Position numbers and translations under genes: made by a program. DNA of 64,000 nucleotides. It comes from Oscarella lobularis (taxonomy: Eukaryota > Porifera > Homoscleromorpha > Homosclerophorida > Oscarellidae). A model generated the notes under the pieces. The model saw nothing but the letters and a program-made list of their open reading frames with translations. It was not told the origin of the DNA and made no database searches. Shown here piece by piece: positions 11,909 through 24,467 of this stretch. The DNA is taken from positions 1,488,001 through 1,552,000 of the forward strand of contig NC_089178.1 in assembly GCF_947507565.1 (NCBI RefSeq), read 5' to 3'. Position 1 is the stretch's first letter. Every line of letters begins with the position of its first letter.

Positions 11909-12260
11909 AGCCTAGCGCGCGTTCTGCAGCAGTTCGATACTGTACCTGACCTTTGCACGTGACGCTACAACATTGATGAGAGTTCGTTGACACGCTATCT
12001 AAACTAGTACTGTACTGGTCTTCTTCTCCAGCGTTCAAGCAGCGCAGTTGATTAGTAGCTGAGGCGCCTAAACAGATAACCCAACAAAACTCCAGTACCA
12101 AGCATCAAAGTAGGTAGGAGAAAAGATACTTGACTTTTCACCGATTTTTTCTAAACGACATAAACAAAAGATGGTAGATAGTAGAGTCCCACCTACTAGG
12201 CTAACCTCATCAAAGTGCAATGGAAACTGAGAGAGGTGTGCAGCAGGTTGAGGTAACTCC
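11909..12260. other. Intergenic spacer, AMPD 3' end to COG7 5' end
   Basis: About 350 bp with no convincing gene. It must hold the AMP deaminase polyadenylation region and the COG7 promoter. No TATA box or repeat stands out. Open frames here look like chance. Confidence 0.5.
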
Positions 12261-15200
12261 TTAGAACAACAGGTACTGTATGTAGCCTGTACGTTTCTGA
12301 GACACGTCACATACTGTATACTGTACCTGGTGCAAATGAGAAAAGCCGAATTGCTGACTTTCGCTGCAAGTATAATTTCCAATGATTTTCTTCGCCCTTT
12401 CCTCTCCGATTAAAGCTTCCAATTCACATCCTCGCAATTCTCTTCGAAACTGAAGTCGGATCAAGGGGAGGTTGCTTCTACATACAGAGAGCATTTATAG
12501 CAATTACGCGCGAGGTGATAGAATATTACAAGAGACAGTCTTCATCTTGAATCCGTTTTGTAAGAAAGCCTTGGCCAATCCATCGAATTTTGAGTTGGGT
12601 ATCAAAGCCACTTTGTCTCACACTGTTCCTTGCTACTTCACACTGGTCACAGTTGGAAAGCCTCCACACCTGCATTTACCCTTACTCCCGCTGCATTTAC
12701 AATAATCTCTAATAAAGCAACCTTTGCTGCGATGCTGTACTCCTCTAGTAGAGGATTCTCGGTGGAATGAAACTGGCAAGGATCATCTAGCAAAGAAACA
12801 TGTAATCATCAAAACCGTTTTTCAAACGAAGTGTAACGTTGGCTACCCGTAGACAGCGAAACGTTGAGACCTCGGGCAAAGAGCTTTGGAAAAGGATTTC
12901 GCTCATATGCAAGAAACAAAGCGTTGTTGCTGCACTCCGGAAATTAAGATAGCTTTATTTTTTCGGAAGTTTGATTGTACCTGACTGGACTCATGTGAAT
13001 GCCAATTTGGGCGAGATAAAACAGATACTGCAGCGTGGGTCGATGCCACAAATTGATACCGTGAGCAACACCGTCAGCCAATAGGAAAGCAATTTCCAAA
13101 TGGCTTGGGTCTCCAGCTTCGCCGCAATGAGGTCTGTCAAACACCATTAGATTCATCAAGGCATCAGTCGACTATTAAAAAACTGCAGTACCGAAATTTA
13201 AACGTGTTCAATCCTTTTGCGGCCCGAAACTGATTTAAAACATTGATGTTGGCCCGCATGTAAAAACAGTAGTAGCTGTAGGGAGGATTCGTTTCTTCCG
13301 TCCAATCCTTTGACAACAATTAACGAAAAGAGAATACATGCACAGTATGCGTAACAACTACTTCTGGCGTCTTCTCCGTGCTGAAACGAGGCCTCAAAAA
13401 TACGTTCAAGTTATTTTTTTGCGTCAGGGTCAAGATCATTAACTTACTCCGAAATACTCTCGTCGTCCACGCTGTCAAAAGCAGACACCTATGACACTGC
13501 CATGCACGCCCGGCACAAAACATCTTTATATAAAGTAGTGCACTACTTGCATCAAAAACTTGTGAAGCTTTGGGTGAGCCCCGGGATTCCTTGTGCTAAA
13601 AATTTTAGACTCTCAACTGAGAAATTAAATACTTCAAATGCAAACCATTCAAATAGCGGCGTGAAGATGTTATCAAGCATTTCGAAAAATGAACCAATAG
13701 TACCAAGCTTTCTGTGAAAACATCGGTTTCACCAAGTAGGAAATCTTAATCACTAATTAACCACCGAAAAACAGTGTAAATTCTTGGAACTTGAATCATC
13801 CATTTATTTCTCTCTGCATCCAGACGTTTCACGAAAGGCACAAAAACAATAAATTGAAATACCTGAAAATAGGTTATGATCCACAACCCACGAACTCAAG
13901 CTGTCCCATTCTGATTTCTTTCTTCCGTAAATAGAAAGTCTCATTTCTGTTCTTTCTCCAGCGGTTGATTCAAGACGCTTGAAAACATTGGTTGTCTAAC
14001 TCATATGATCACTTGAAACCCTACCAGTTTCATTAATTAAACAAACTTACTAATTCCGCCAAATATTTTCCTTTTATTTTATTGGATGTTTTTAAGAAAA
14101 TTTCCCTCAAACGCGACTGCAATTAATTGTAATGATTTCTTACACAGATCCATACATTCTTACTTGTCCGGCAGGATTGTATTTCGCATTGAACTAAATA
14201 CGCTTTCATTAAAATAGAGACGACTCTCAGAATAATTACGTCTTACTCTGTCAAACCGTTGATAAGCATCTTCAGCATTAATTTTCATATCTTCACAAAC
14301 AACCTGAGCTCTTTCACATCAAGTCGTATATTACGTACCCAAAGCATCAAGGCTCAGAGATTCAGCCGTCAAATTCATGCTTGAAAACACTTCCTTAAGT
14401 GATACGTCCTTTCCATCAGCTACAAATAACAGTCAGAACACCTAACGCGACGCGTACGTTCTGTGAGCTAGCCTTCGGTAAAAACAATTTCGTTCTCTGC
14501 CGTTTTCAGTTTGAGTTTCATATAATCAAACAATTCCTTTACACTAAATGAGACAGCTGGCGGTAGGCCTCTTTTGCTTTGCCTTGATCTAGTGTATACC
14601 TCATGCAGGCACTGTGATGAATGTGAGTGTCAACTTTGGCTACATTCTCAAAGTCGCGCGCAGTGTGCTTCAGTGTATTGGCTTCATCGGCCTCCTTTTC
14701 CAGTTTATATAGCTTCAAAGATATGCATTGCAATTTTAGATCTGAAAATGAGAGATGGAATACTCTGTATTTTGCGTCTAACACTTGCAGTCTTTTCCAA
14801 CAGTAGCTGCGTATTGGGCCGTGCGTTGCAACCATGTTGAAAGCATGCAAATCCTGATAAAAATCAGCGGCTGACGAGTGAGATTCCCATCGGGGTTGGT
14901 CGTCGCCATTCCGGCCAACAGCCAGAATGCCGTTCTTCATACAAATTCATTTAAAGGTTTGCCACTTTTACTGAGCTAGACTAGTAGTAGTAGTAGTACC
15001 TTCCACTGACAGAAGAAACCAGCATCATTCACTTGAAACTCCGAATGACCTAAAACGACGGGTAGTAGATGTACTCTGTACATGATCTATATAGCAAACA
15101 AGACATACTTGCTTCATTGACTCCTCCTTCTTCCTCTTCTTCATTAAACACGTAATTCCACCTCAAATCATACGCATCAGCTAAAGCCCTGCAAGACAAC

Positions 15201-15764
15201 ATAAAAGCCTAGTCATCACAGTTATGGTTTTCGGATCTGACCGTGTGATATCCGCAACGTCTCGATCTTCCATTTTCATTCGACTTTGAAGTCTTTGCAA
15301 ACTTCCTCGGTGTCGATGGCCACGACGCAGCTTCTTACCAACAGCAACGCCTGCCTCATTCTTAGCTTCCTCTTCCGTCTCAGAAGGCGGCGCCGAGGTG
15401 ACGACCGAAGACGACGGATCTTTCTCTTCTCCAGCATCTTCTAGCGACTCGAACGCCTCATCAAGCGGCTCGAGATTGGAGTCCAGACGTGAAACGTCTT
15501 CCACGCTAGAGTTTTGTTCCTTTCTCCAACGATCAAGATCGATAGGACACGAATCGTCATTAACACCAAAGGTAAGGAACTGCAGAAGAAAGGAGCAACC
15601 GATATAAGGCAAATATCCGCGCCTGGATGCTCTCAGACCTTCCCATCTTCCCGTATTATTGTATCGAGTAAGTATTGTCGACGTTGACGTTCGTGTTTCA
15701 TCTCTGCAAGAGACAACTGTCGCTCCAAAAGCTTCGCCCGACGTGGTTGCGAAAGAGGATCCAT
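12261..15764 (-). CDS. AMPD: AMP deaminase
   Basis: The enzyme deaminates AMP to IMP in the purine nucleotide cycle and acts in the cytosol as a zinc-dependent tetramer. The start chosen is the ATG at 15764 ([18 protein letters not shown]). It runs in frame into [20 protein letters not shown] and a variable acidic region (near 15560-15260) typical of AMPD N-termini. Catalytic landmarks follow in order: [12 protein letters not shown] (zinc ligands HxH, near 14640), [10 protein letters not shown] (near 13130) and [20 protein letters not shown] across an intron near 12850-12750. [16 protein letters not shown] lies near 13010. The C-terminus [21 protein letters not shown] ends in a short exon with a stop at 12261, after a proposed 51-nt intron. 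The acidic N-terminal region makes isoform assignment impossible. Introns are about 50 nt (for example 54 nt after DVADITR). Confidence 0.9.
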
Positions 15765-16957
15765 TATGCTCGCCAATCTCCTCCAATCTTAGCGCAGTTA
15801 GCGCACGCTAGATGTCTCCCTTTCCCTCTGCGCCCACTAGATGACACATTGAGGGATTTAATCACTCACTAAATCGGGTAGCAAAAGTATGAAAATAGGA
15901 TGATTCGTCTGCCACAGTAGCGTAGGAAGATATTTTAGAGAGAGGGGGGGGGGGGGGGGGGGGGGGCTGCGCGCGCAAAATTTTTCGAGACCACGCCCAC
16001 ATAATGCATTTTGAGGTTAATTTTCGCTCTTTTAAACTGCTTAGCTATATCCGAATATTTGCGAAGGATACAAAATCTAAACTCTCATACTTTCTGGAAT
16101 AGTTCGATCTCCAACTATAATTGCTGCGGCAAATTTTGCAGCAGGAGTATTTAGTTTGTTCTCTCAGGTTAAATGCACTGATAGAATAGGTTATTGAGAC
16201 GTTCGGGAGTCGTAGTATTTCCGAAAAACGTCTTTTATTCGACAAAGGAAAGAGAAATAAAAGATTTTCATGTGACGATGGCTTCAGTAGCATTCAGTTG
16301 TCTTTGGCCCTACAGTACAGCTTATCACATTTTCCGAGTACGACAGTATTAATTAATAATTATTAAAAAAATTTTGGTTGACTAGAGAATGATGGCTTTG
16401 AACTAAAGTTCGATATAGTAAAGTGCAATCTATTTTGCTGTTGATCTTCTTTGTGTCACTAAGCAAAGTAGAACAATTAACAGCTGAAAAGACCACACGT
16501 CGTCGTGCGCTGTACAGGAGTGACGTCCTATCAACTTCGCTGCTGATCTACTCTGATGTCAGAAAAGAGGATCAGCCTCAAACGTGCTGCAAAATAGATT
16601 AGAAGGAAGGTTGAGAAGGCTGATTACTCAATAATACTACTGCTAGTCGTACTCTAATGATAAATGCGAGCAAAAACTAATACCGAGCAGACGACGACGA
16701 CGACGGCGACGACGACGGCAACACGCATCTCATTACCTTAGATACCATTCAGGGAAAAGGTAATCGTATTGAAAACCAAAAAGGCAAGTCAATTCTACAA
16801 TAGACTTGAAGAAGCTAATTACATAAAATGATAAAAATACGGAACTACAGAAAAGAAAAGTAAAACAGAAACAACGGTCAAGAAAACAGCCACGAGCCCT
16901 TATCGCGCTTTTGTACGAGTACTTCAAGTGTATCACAGTTATTTCCGTGAAAGCCGC
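15765..16957. other. Intergenic region with poly-G tract and GAC repeats
   Basis: About 1.2 kb between the AMPD start and the ABCG stop. It contains a run of about 23 G at 15944-15966 followed by CTGCGCGCGC, and a (GAC)n/(GGC) stretch near 16685-16717. The remainder is AT-rich with no coding signal I trust. AMPD promoter and ABCG 3' UTR are expected here. Confidence 0.5.
15944..15966 (+). repeat. Homopolymeric G tract, about 23 nt
   Basis: Uninterrupted G run, G-quadruplex-prone, about 180 bp upstream of the AMPD start codon. Exact length is the kind of feature assemblies get wrong. Confidence 0.8.
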
Positions 16958-19644
16958 TTACCTGTTTTTTTTCATCAAGACGAGGCGAAGGTAGGCCAGG
17001 AAAAGTATTCCAACAATAAAAGACCCCAGAGCAATCTGAGTTGTCCAGATGTCGTTAGTGAATCCCTGACTTACGAGATAGTCATTACCGGTGCTGTTAC
17101 CAGGACCAATACTGCACAAAAGTAAAGCATCTTGTATATAATATTCCGGTAAGCGCGCATGCATGAAAGAGTACCACGTGCCATTGATTCTTTCATCAGC
17201 AAGACAAAATTGCATCCCTTTTAATTCGTTTATACTTAATCCCTGGATATAAAAGGCAGCTAATCAGACTGAAAACATCGCACCTGCTTCATCCGCAGCC
17301 GTTTACCTCCAAACTGTAGCGAAAAATGCTCAGATAGTTTAGCCAACGCAAGGCCGATGGAAGACTCCTTAAGTTAACAAGAAGGCCACCAAAAAGCTGT
17401 TTAATTGAACAAATTAATTCTCCGTCACTGTAGGTAAAAGCTACTTTTCATACCATACTCATGGTAAAAACTAGAGCCAAAAGGAGCGTCGCGACGGCCT
17501 CAGTTGAAACCAAGGAACTAAAGAGAAATGCCAAAGCGCATGCGGCGAGCGTTGTCAAGTTCAAGTCCAAGAGGAAAAAGAAAAACTTATCAGCAGCAGG
17601 CGATAGACCTTGAAAAATAAAATTAGGTGAGCGTCAGTGCACTAAATATTTCATTACCTATCATCCAGTAAGAAATTGAGCCTAAAATAATCGTTGGAAT
17701 AATTCTCAAAGGAAGAACGTCGCACAGGACTTCGGCAAAGAAATAGGCTGATACTCGATAGTATCCGCTAAGACTTTCGTGTCTAAAGAGCAGAGCCTAT
17801 CAGTATTTTTAGGGTCTCGTCGTAACTTTTTCCTACTTGAATATTGGTCTCATTCTGACAAAGATTTGCACAGCTGACATGTTAGCAAAAATCATGTTCA
17901 AAACAAGAAAGAATAAGGCGCCAACTCTAAAAACGACTCGTTGTCTCGCCTTTATATACTTCATATCTTACCTGTTCTGTACTCCTTCTGTGGGATCCGT
18001 ATCAGTGACTTGAAAGTAGATTCCTCCAATAATTAGTCCAAATACGACTGACATAACCCACTGCAAAAAAGTCAACGAGCTAGAATTACTTGTCACTCAT
18101 TCGTACTTGAAGAATCGAGAGTACAGGATTTCGAAACAAATTGGTAATCGTTCTTTTGGAAACTTCAAACAACTAAATCCAACAAACATGTTTTGAATAG
18201 TACTGATGCTGATGATGTTACAGCTACTTGATACGGAAAACTGGTTGCATATCCAGCCGACTGACGTCTTTGAAACGCCATGTCATCAGTTGGCGAAACT
18301 GGCTTGCCGCGAGCTTCGATGTCGGCCAGAACGTCCTTACATATGGGAGATGACATATATTTTGTGGCCAATGCGAGAACTGAGAAACGAACAAACATCT
18401 TTTGAGTGCAAGAGGTAAAATTACGCATGCACGGGATACCAGCCTGATCCTCGTCATTCTTCACCGATTCCATCGCTTTTTGAATAACATCTAGAAAAAA
18501 GTCGGCCGGATTTTCGCGATCATCGCAACGATATCCTGTAAGATGTGAGAGACATTCAGCTAAATGTTCTGTAACAGATAATGGTCGGTCTTGCCATTCT
18601 CTTCAAAAAACTTCAAGGCACGTTCCGGAGAACCGTGAAAAATTGTCCGACCGTTTCCAAGTAAAGTCAGATCGTCAAATAGCTTAAAAATAGCATATCG
18701 CGGTTGATGAATAGAAAAAACGATTGTTCTGCCTCTTCTGGATAACCTAAAATTAAGGCCAATTACATACAATAAATGCACATGCAGTGTTACGTACTGA
18801 TGCAAAAGCCTCATTACTGACGCAGCGGTGAAAGCGTCCAGCCCTGTCGTCGGCTCGTCCAAGAATAAGACCGAAGGCAACGTAATCAATTCCATGCCAA
18901 TGTTGGTCCTCTTCCGCTCTCCGCCCGATATTCCACGAATCAATTCAGTGCCGATCTAGCGTAAATATGAATCTGAGGAGTCAGTGCTGCGATACAAAAA
19001 AAACGGCATACTTTGGATTCGGCGACGTCCTCAAGTCCTAATTCGTTAATGACCATATCAACGCGAGCGCGCTTCTCTTTATTTCCAATAGTCCGCGGTA
19101 ATCGCAAGGCAGCGGAAAATTGCAAATTCTCTCGCACGGACAACGCTCCCATAATAATGTCGTCTTGAATGACGTAGCCAGAAATACATTTGAAATTGAT
19201 GGGAAGAGGGCGTCCATCAAGAAGAACTTGACCAGCCTTTACGCCCCCAGGATCTTTTCGACCAGCAAGAATGTCAAGCAACCTAAAGCAGACGCAATTT
19301 GTTCATTTTTATTATACAGTAAGCCTGAGGATGTTTTTCTAACGTTGTTTTCCCGCTGCCTGTCGGACCGAGTATGGCATTCATACCACGCCTCATTATT
19401 CCACTGCCAAATTTTCAAAAATACATCACAGCTTATACGTTTCAGGATTCTCGTCCGACCTAACGTTGTGCAAGATGACTTTTTCGTCAGCTGGCCGGCA
19501 CGGACCCTTCTTTCTCACTCGCACCGCATAGACGATGTTCTGATACGACAGTGTAGAACCGTTCTTCACGTCGGCGCCCGATCCGTATTCCGAAAGGCTG
19601 CGTGAATCCAGTAGAGACTTCTCCTCGTGACTTTCGCTTGCCAT
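16958..19644 (-). CDS. ABCG-family half-transporter (ABCG2-like)
   Basis: This is a reverse-architecture half-transporter with the nucleotide-binding domain first and the membrane domain second. It probably dimerises in a plasma or intracellular membrane to export lipids or xenobiotics. The start at 19644 gives MASESHEEKSLL; the frame open upstream of it uses GTG and is not a eukaryotic start. Walker A is GPTGSGKTT (near 19360), then LDILAGRK, the Q-loop VIQDDIIMGALSVREN, signature ISGGERKRTNIGMELI (near 18930), Walker B VLFLDEPTTGLDA and the H-loop FSIHQPR. The membrane half spans about 18460-16960 in small exons. The last exon (GNDYLVSQGF, then a hydrophobic helix AYLRLVLMKKNR) matches the end of ABCG2-like proteins. 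The stop TAA at 16958 overlaps a GGTAAG string, so one further exon cannot be fully excluded. Confidence 0.88.
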
Positions 19645-19803
19645 TGCCTCACGTGCGCAGCGAGAGAGACTCACATGCGTCGCGACTCAGAATTAACGTG
19701 CACAAATTCTGAATTAATGAAAAACTCACCGGCTCGTTTATTGAGGAGTTGCATGCAATCGCTTTGCATGGCACGCGGACTACAACTTGTATACGTCAAC
19801 AAG

Positions 19804-22800
19804 TCATGCAAATTCGAAACCAAGACCGCCACAATTTAAAGCGATTAGTAAGCATTTTCTCAGCTGCTCCTTGCTCTGATAGTTTGGCAGCTTCAGTAAG
19901 TTGAAACTAGAACAATTGCAGTCTGAAGAAAATTATGTCGATGCGTATAATAATACCACGTGCTTGCTGTAGGAAGGCTGTTTCCCGCAGCTCGCTCGCT
20001 GCTAGTCACAATAAATTTTTGCAATCCACTCGCACCGACGAGATTGGCAAATCCCCCGAGAGGAACTCGGGAACTAACGAAGGCATCTACGCACGACGTA
20101 ACGTACTCTGTATATGTATACCTTCCCGTGACAAACTGCAGGACTTGAACTTGCACCTTGCGGTCAAACGAAGCCATCAATTCCCAAAACCACTGTTTGA
20201 GCATGTGTCGCATTAAATTTCTGCCTATATGTACATGTATGTATTCATGCACCTTTATGACCGGCGATTCGTCGTCGAATCCCCCCGAATACTCGGTGTT
20301 TGCTTTCCAGTCTTCGAGATCAATTTTTGGAACTCCCGACAAGCACAGCTCCTAGGAATATAAACCGTACAGCATCAGTCACGAAAATCAACAGCGCGGA
20401 AACATGCAAAGGAAAACACCGACCAACTCGTATTCGTCAAATAGAGACAGCAAAGAACGCGGAATGAATTCGTGAAATCCGCGAAGAAAACTGTCTATCT
20501 GACGTTGAATAGCTCGAGTCATTCTCATCTCGGCAACTAACTGAACGTATTCCTCCTAAACGGTAACCAGAATAAAAACTTCTCTCTTCCTTTTCGGCGT
20601 TTGCATGCACCTTGTTTTCTTCCGTCACTGCTATGCTACTACCCCCGGGTTTTAAATCGACTTCTTGCATAGCGCCAAAAACGTCCGTTTCTACGGAGAA
20701 CGTCAGTTCCAAGCCGAGGTTTGAAATGTCATTATCAAGAATCCACTGCAATACAGAACTATACAGAACAATTTAGTTGTACTGTATAAAATCTTTCACC
20801 TGTAAATTGTTTGCATATTCTGTATCAATGGAAGCAACGTCGTTGTAATCGACAGGAATACCTAAAACGACCTAATTGACTTCTCGGATTTGTGGGAAAT
20901 CAGTCTGTGAAACCTAAAATATGTTTGAAGAAAGAGCGAGTGAAATAGATTTGCAACAACTGTTGACGGAAAAGAGCCATTCCAATTATTCGACCAGCAA
21001 ACAGAAAATAACTCAAGTGATCCGGATTGATGCTCGAATTGCTGTTGGGTTGAAAAGTAGCCCCTAGATTTAGTAAAATTAACTATTGACTTGAAGAAAC
21101 GTGCTGGGATTCTCCATACCATCGGTAGATTGAGTAAACAGCGCGTAGTCTGGATTCAGTATCTCTTTAGATAGAAGATCAAAGAACTCTCGCTGAACAC
21201 CAGAACCCTTGCGTTCATAGGACAGTATCACATAAATTCCTACGCATTTTAATTTCTTTTTCTTACCATTCCTCCTTCTCCTTTGAAAGAAATAACGGTG
21301 TTTTTCTTTTTCAATTTTTCCACGTCTACATTGGCCAAGGCACAGCAAGACGAACTGAAGAGGTCATCTTGAGAAAAATCAAACTCAAACGCGTGAACTG
21401 ATATATTAGCTGGTGCCCTCTCCTCTACCTCTAGAAACTGAAATAACGTTTGCTTGATTTGGCTCTTCCTCAGTAGCGTTCGTTTGCTGGCGATAAAGAT
21501 TTTCGTAAAACCATGCTCGTCTTTCCTCAAACGGCTACGAAAAAATATTAGAGGTCAAGTTGTTGGTGTTGACATGAAATACCTGAGATCTGACTATATG
21601 AATAAAACGCCGTAGTAAGTCAGGCAATTCCAAAAGAAAGTGGAAGTGAGCAAATATCAACTTGGGATTGCTGGAGACAAAGTTTACGTAATCACACGTG
21701 AACATAAAACATAACCACTACTCACCGCGCCAGTAAGATTTTGAGAACTTTCTCGTGCCTATCAGCAAAAGTGACAAATCTTTCCATACCACTCCGACTA
21801 CAAAGATGACGTTTCACTGCCACATTAGAAGAAAGAGAATGCACACCTTCGCCTGGCGTTGCTTTCACACATGCAGCAGTGAAGATAAAATCCATGCGTC
21901 ACGGCACAAAGCCGGTCAGAAAACGCGCCTATGACTCCACCAGCTAGAAGATGACCCACTTCACCAAACAAATTCGTCTACGAAAAAAAATCCTGAACAA
22001 ATACAGTATATCCAAAATACACACAAGTCTCACGTCGTCTCCTGTAATCGAATCAGCCGCCGGTGGCGACAAAACGGCTCTGTGCCGACTGCGCGAGAAT
22101 CCGTGCTGCCATCCCTCCCAATTTCCACTCCATCTGCCCAGAGGCTCGTCTTCCCGGGTCGACGGACCGCGTTGAGGCAAAGACGACTGCGACACGCTTC
22201 GCAGAAAAGCACGTCGCACATGAGTGGGAGTCGTGCGAACGAGCAAGCTTGCCACTTTATCAGGAGTCGCTCCAATTCTCGATTTAGCAGCTAGAAACAG
22301 AACGAAAGTGCCGAAAAGAAAGACTACTCCATCCTGCTCATCTGCCTACGTTCTTCGGCCACCGCTGGCTTTTCCGGCTCCGCCGAGAGAACGGTCTTCA
22401 CGTCGCTCTGGCTTACCTCGTTGGCCAGCAATAAGAACCACTGCTCAAGCACTTCCCATAGGGATTCCATAAGACTAACGCTCTTTTCGCTCGCTTCCTG
22501 AACGACTCCAATCGTCTCCGAGCTTTCGGCGCTGCTACCGCGTCGCGAAGTTGAAGGCGACTCGAGAGATGGCGAACGTCTGTGCTTCTTTACTTGGAAT
22601 CGAGACGTCACCGATGACGATGACAAATGGCAAATTTGGAAGGATGATGTGCTTTGCTGAAGGTGACACAATATGCGTAAGAAACGCAAGAACAAAGGCA
22701 CCACATAATCGATATCTTTATTCAAGCTAAACAAGAACCTTATGTAAGTAGAGGTATACCATACGGTCAATTAACCTGAGGAGTTCTTCTCCAGCTGTTG

Positions 22801-24186
22801 ACGCCTTTTGAGCCAAGCCAAGCAAGATCTGAGGGATGTAGCTTTGGTTGTGTTGACAGAGTCGATATAGAGCAGCTTGAAGCTGCCCACAGACAACAAT
22901 AGTTACGTAGAAAAATCAAATACTGGTGTCTGTCTCACGTTGCTCTCTTCGGCATTGTCCATGTCAATTATGGTGGAAAGGAGTTGGGGATAGGAGTCGA
23001 CGAGAAGGAGAGTGCAGTCGTGATAACGACTCTGCATAGTGAAATGAAACGGAGCCTACGCATTTCTTTTCAAAAATAACCTCAATGCAGATATCAATAG
23101 GCGCACTGCCCCCATTGTCACGAAGATGTTTAGCGTTCCACTTTATCAGTAGCTGAGCACATCCTGATTGACCGTACCTTTCAAGAAACATGTTTTCAAA
23201 AATTTGGCAAATACGGATTGTGAAGTAACCGGCAAGCAAATAAGAGCGGCGTTCGTCCATAACTGTCTGGTCGATCAACAGACGCCTTTTTTTCCAAAAG
23301 CAAAGCCACTGCCTAATAGAAAAAAAGAAAACTATTTTTATTTTATTTTAATGAATTAGTCGGCTCCCACTGACAGGTATATGGCCGTTCTGACAGGCCA
23401 CGTGCAATGCTGTCTGCCCTTGAGAATCAACGACGTCAACGTACTCTCCCTTTGCAATAAGTTCAGCCAGCAATTCGGTTCTTCCATTGCAAGCAACCCA
23501 ATGAACCTAAAGAACTCAAAACAAGTAAGAAACTTTCCCATCAATCTCAAGACAATTAATTAATGTGTACTGCAGTCAGCCCGTCATTGGCTTGAATGTG
23601 AATATTGGCACCAAATTCTATCAATTTGTGCACGCACTTTCCGTGACTGCCGTCAAAAGAGAACGTTTTGTTATACGCAGGTTGAAATGAAAGAGATGCA
23701 CTCACTCACCCACCCCTGGCCGCCAGCAGGAGAGGAGTCACGCCAGACCCGTCTTTCGCATTGACGTCAATGCCACGTTTGAGGAGAAGGGCGAGGCATT
23801 CAGCCGCTCCCACGCTTAATTAAAACAAAAGTGGAAGGCTTAGCGTTAGGTCATGTGACATTTTGTGTACTTCGCTGCAATATGAGCCAAAGTGCGCCTA
23901 GCGCGACCGTACGTCTTGTTGACGTCGAATGTGCAGCTCGGCGCCGAGAGAAGTTCGTTCACTGGCCTAGATACATTTGCTTTTCGAGTTCGATTGTGAT
24001 GTGTACTGTGTACCGATATTGATTCTGCATCACCATTCGCATCAGGATAAGAAAAGCGGCGTCATCGTCTACAAAATCCCATTTATCAAATTTCCGACCG
24101 ACCCAGTAGAATATATACGCACCGTTGGGCAGTTCCACTGACCTGGCGGCGCGCAAAGAGCGCACCAATCGCTGGATGGCCTCCAT
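19804..24186 (-). CDS. HACE1: HACE1, ankyrin-repeat HECT E3 ubiquitin ligase
   Basis: HACE1 ubiquitinates active Rac1 and acts in stress and Golgi control. The ATG at 24186 gives [20 protein letters not shown], matching the family N-terminus. Ankyrin-repeat exons follow (about 24000-23350), then a less conserved middle region. The HECT domain covers about 21540-19804: [67 protein letters not shown]. The catalytic cysteine is split by a 50-nt intron: ..SLPTASTC joins [17 protein letters not shown]. The protein ends [11 protein letters not shown] with TGA at 19804. Domain order, length and the conserved C-terminus indicate a complete gene. It is head-to-head with RALGPS. Confidence 0.92.
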
Positions 24187-24467
24187 CTCGTCGAAAAAGG
24201 GAGGCGCGACTGCGCACAACAAAGAAAGCTACAGGCCCGGATTATCACCAAAAAGGTTACCAGCCTCTTCGCTCTCTCGTTATTCGCTGCCACGTCTAAA
24301 CGAAAACAATGGGCAAATAGTGGAGACATAGTAGGTGGGATTTCGTCTCGTTGCATCGACGATGCCGTATTTTTTGCACGCTTCGCCAAGGCGTGAATTG
24401 ACGCGAAAAGATAAATTGCTCTCGCTTGCCTAGACGAAACGAGCAACGATAGGTCGGCGCGAGGACA
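24187..24467. promoter_or_regulatory. Divergent promoter region HACE1 / RALGPS
   Basis: Two divergent ATGs are 281 bp apart, so both promoters must lie in or overlap this interval. No TATA box is obvious. Inferred from layout only. Confidence 0.45.
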
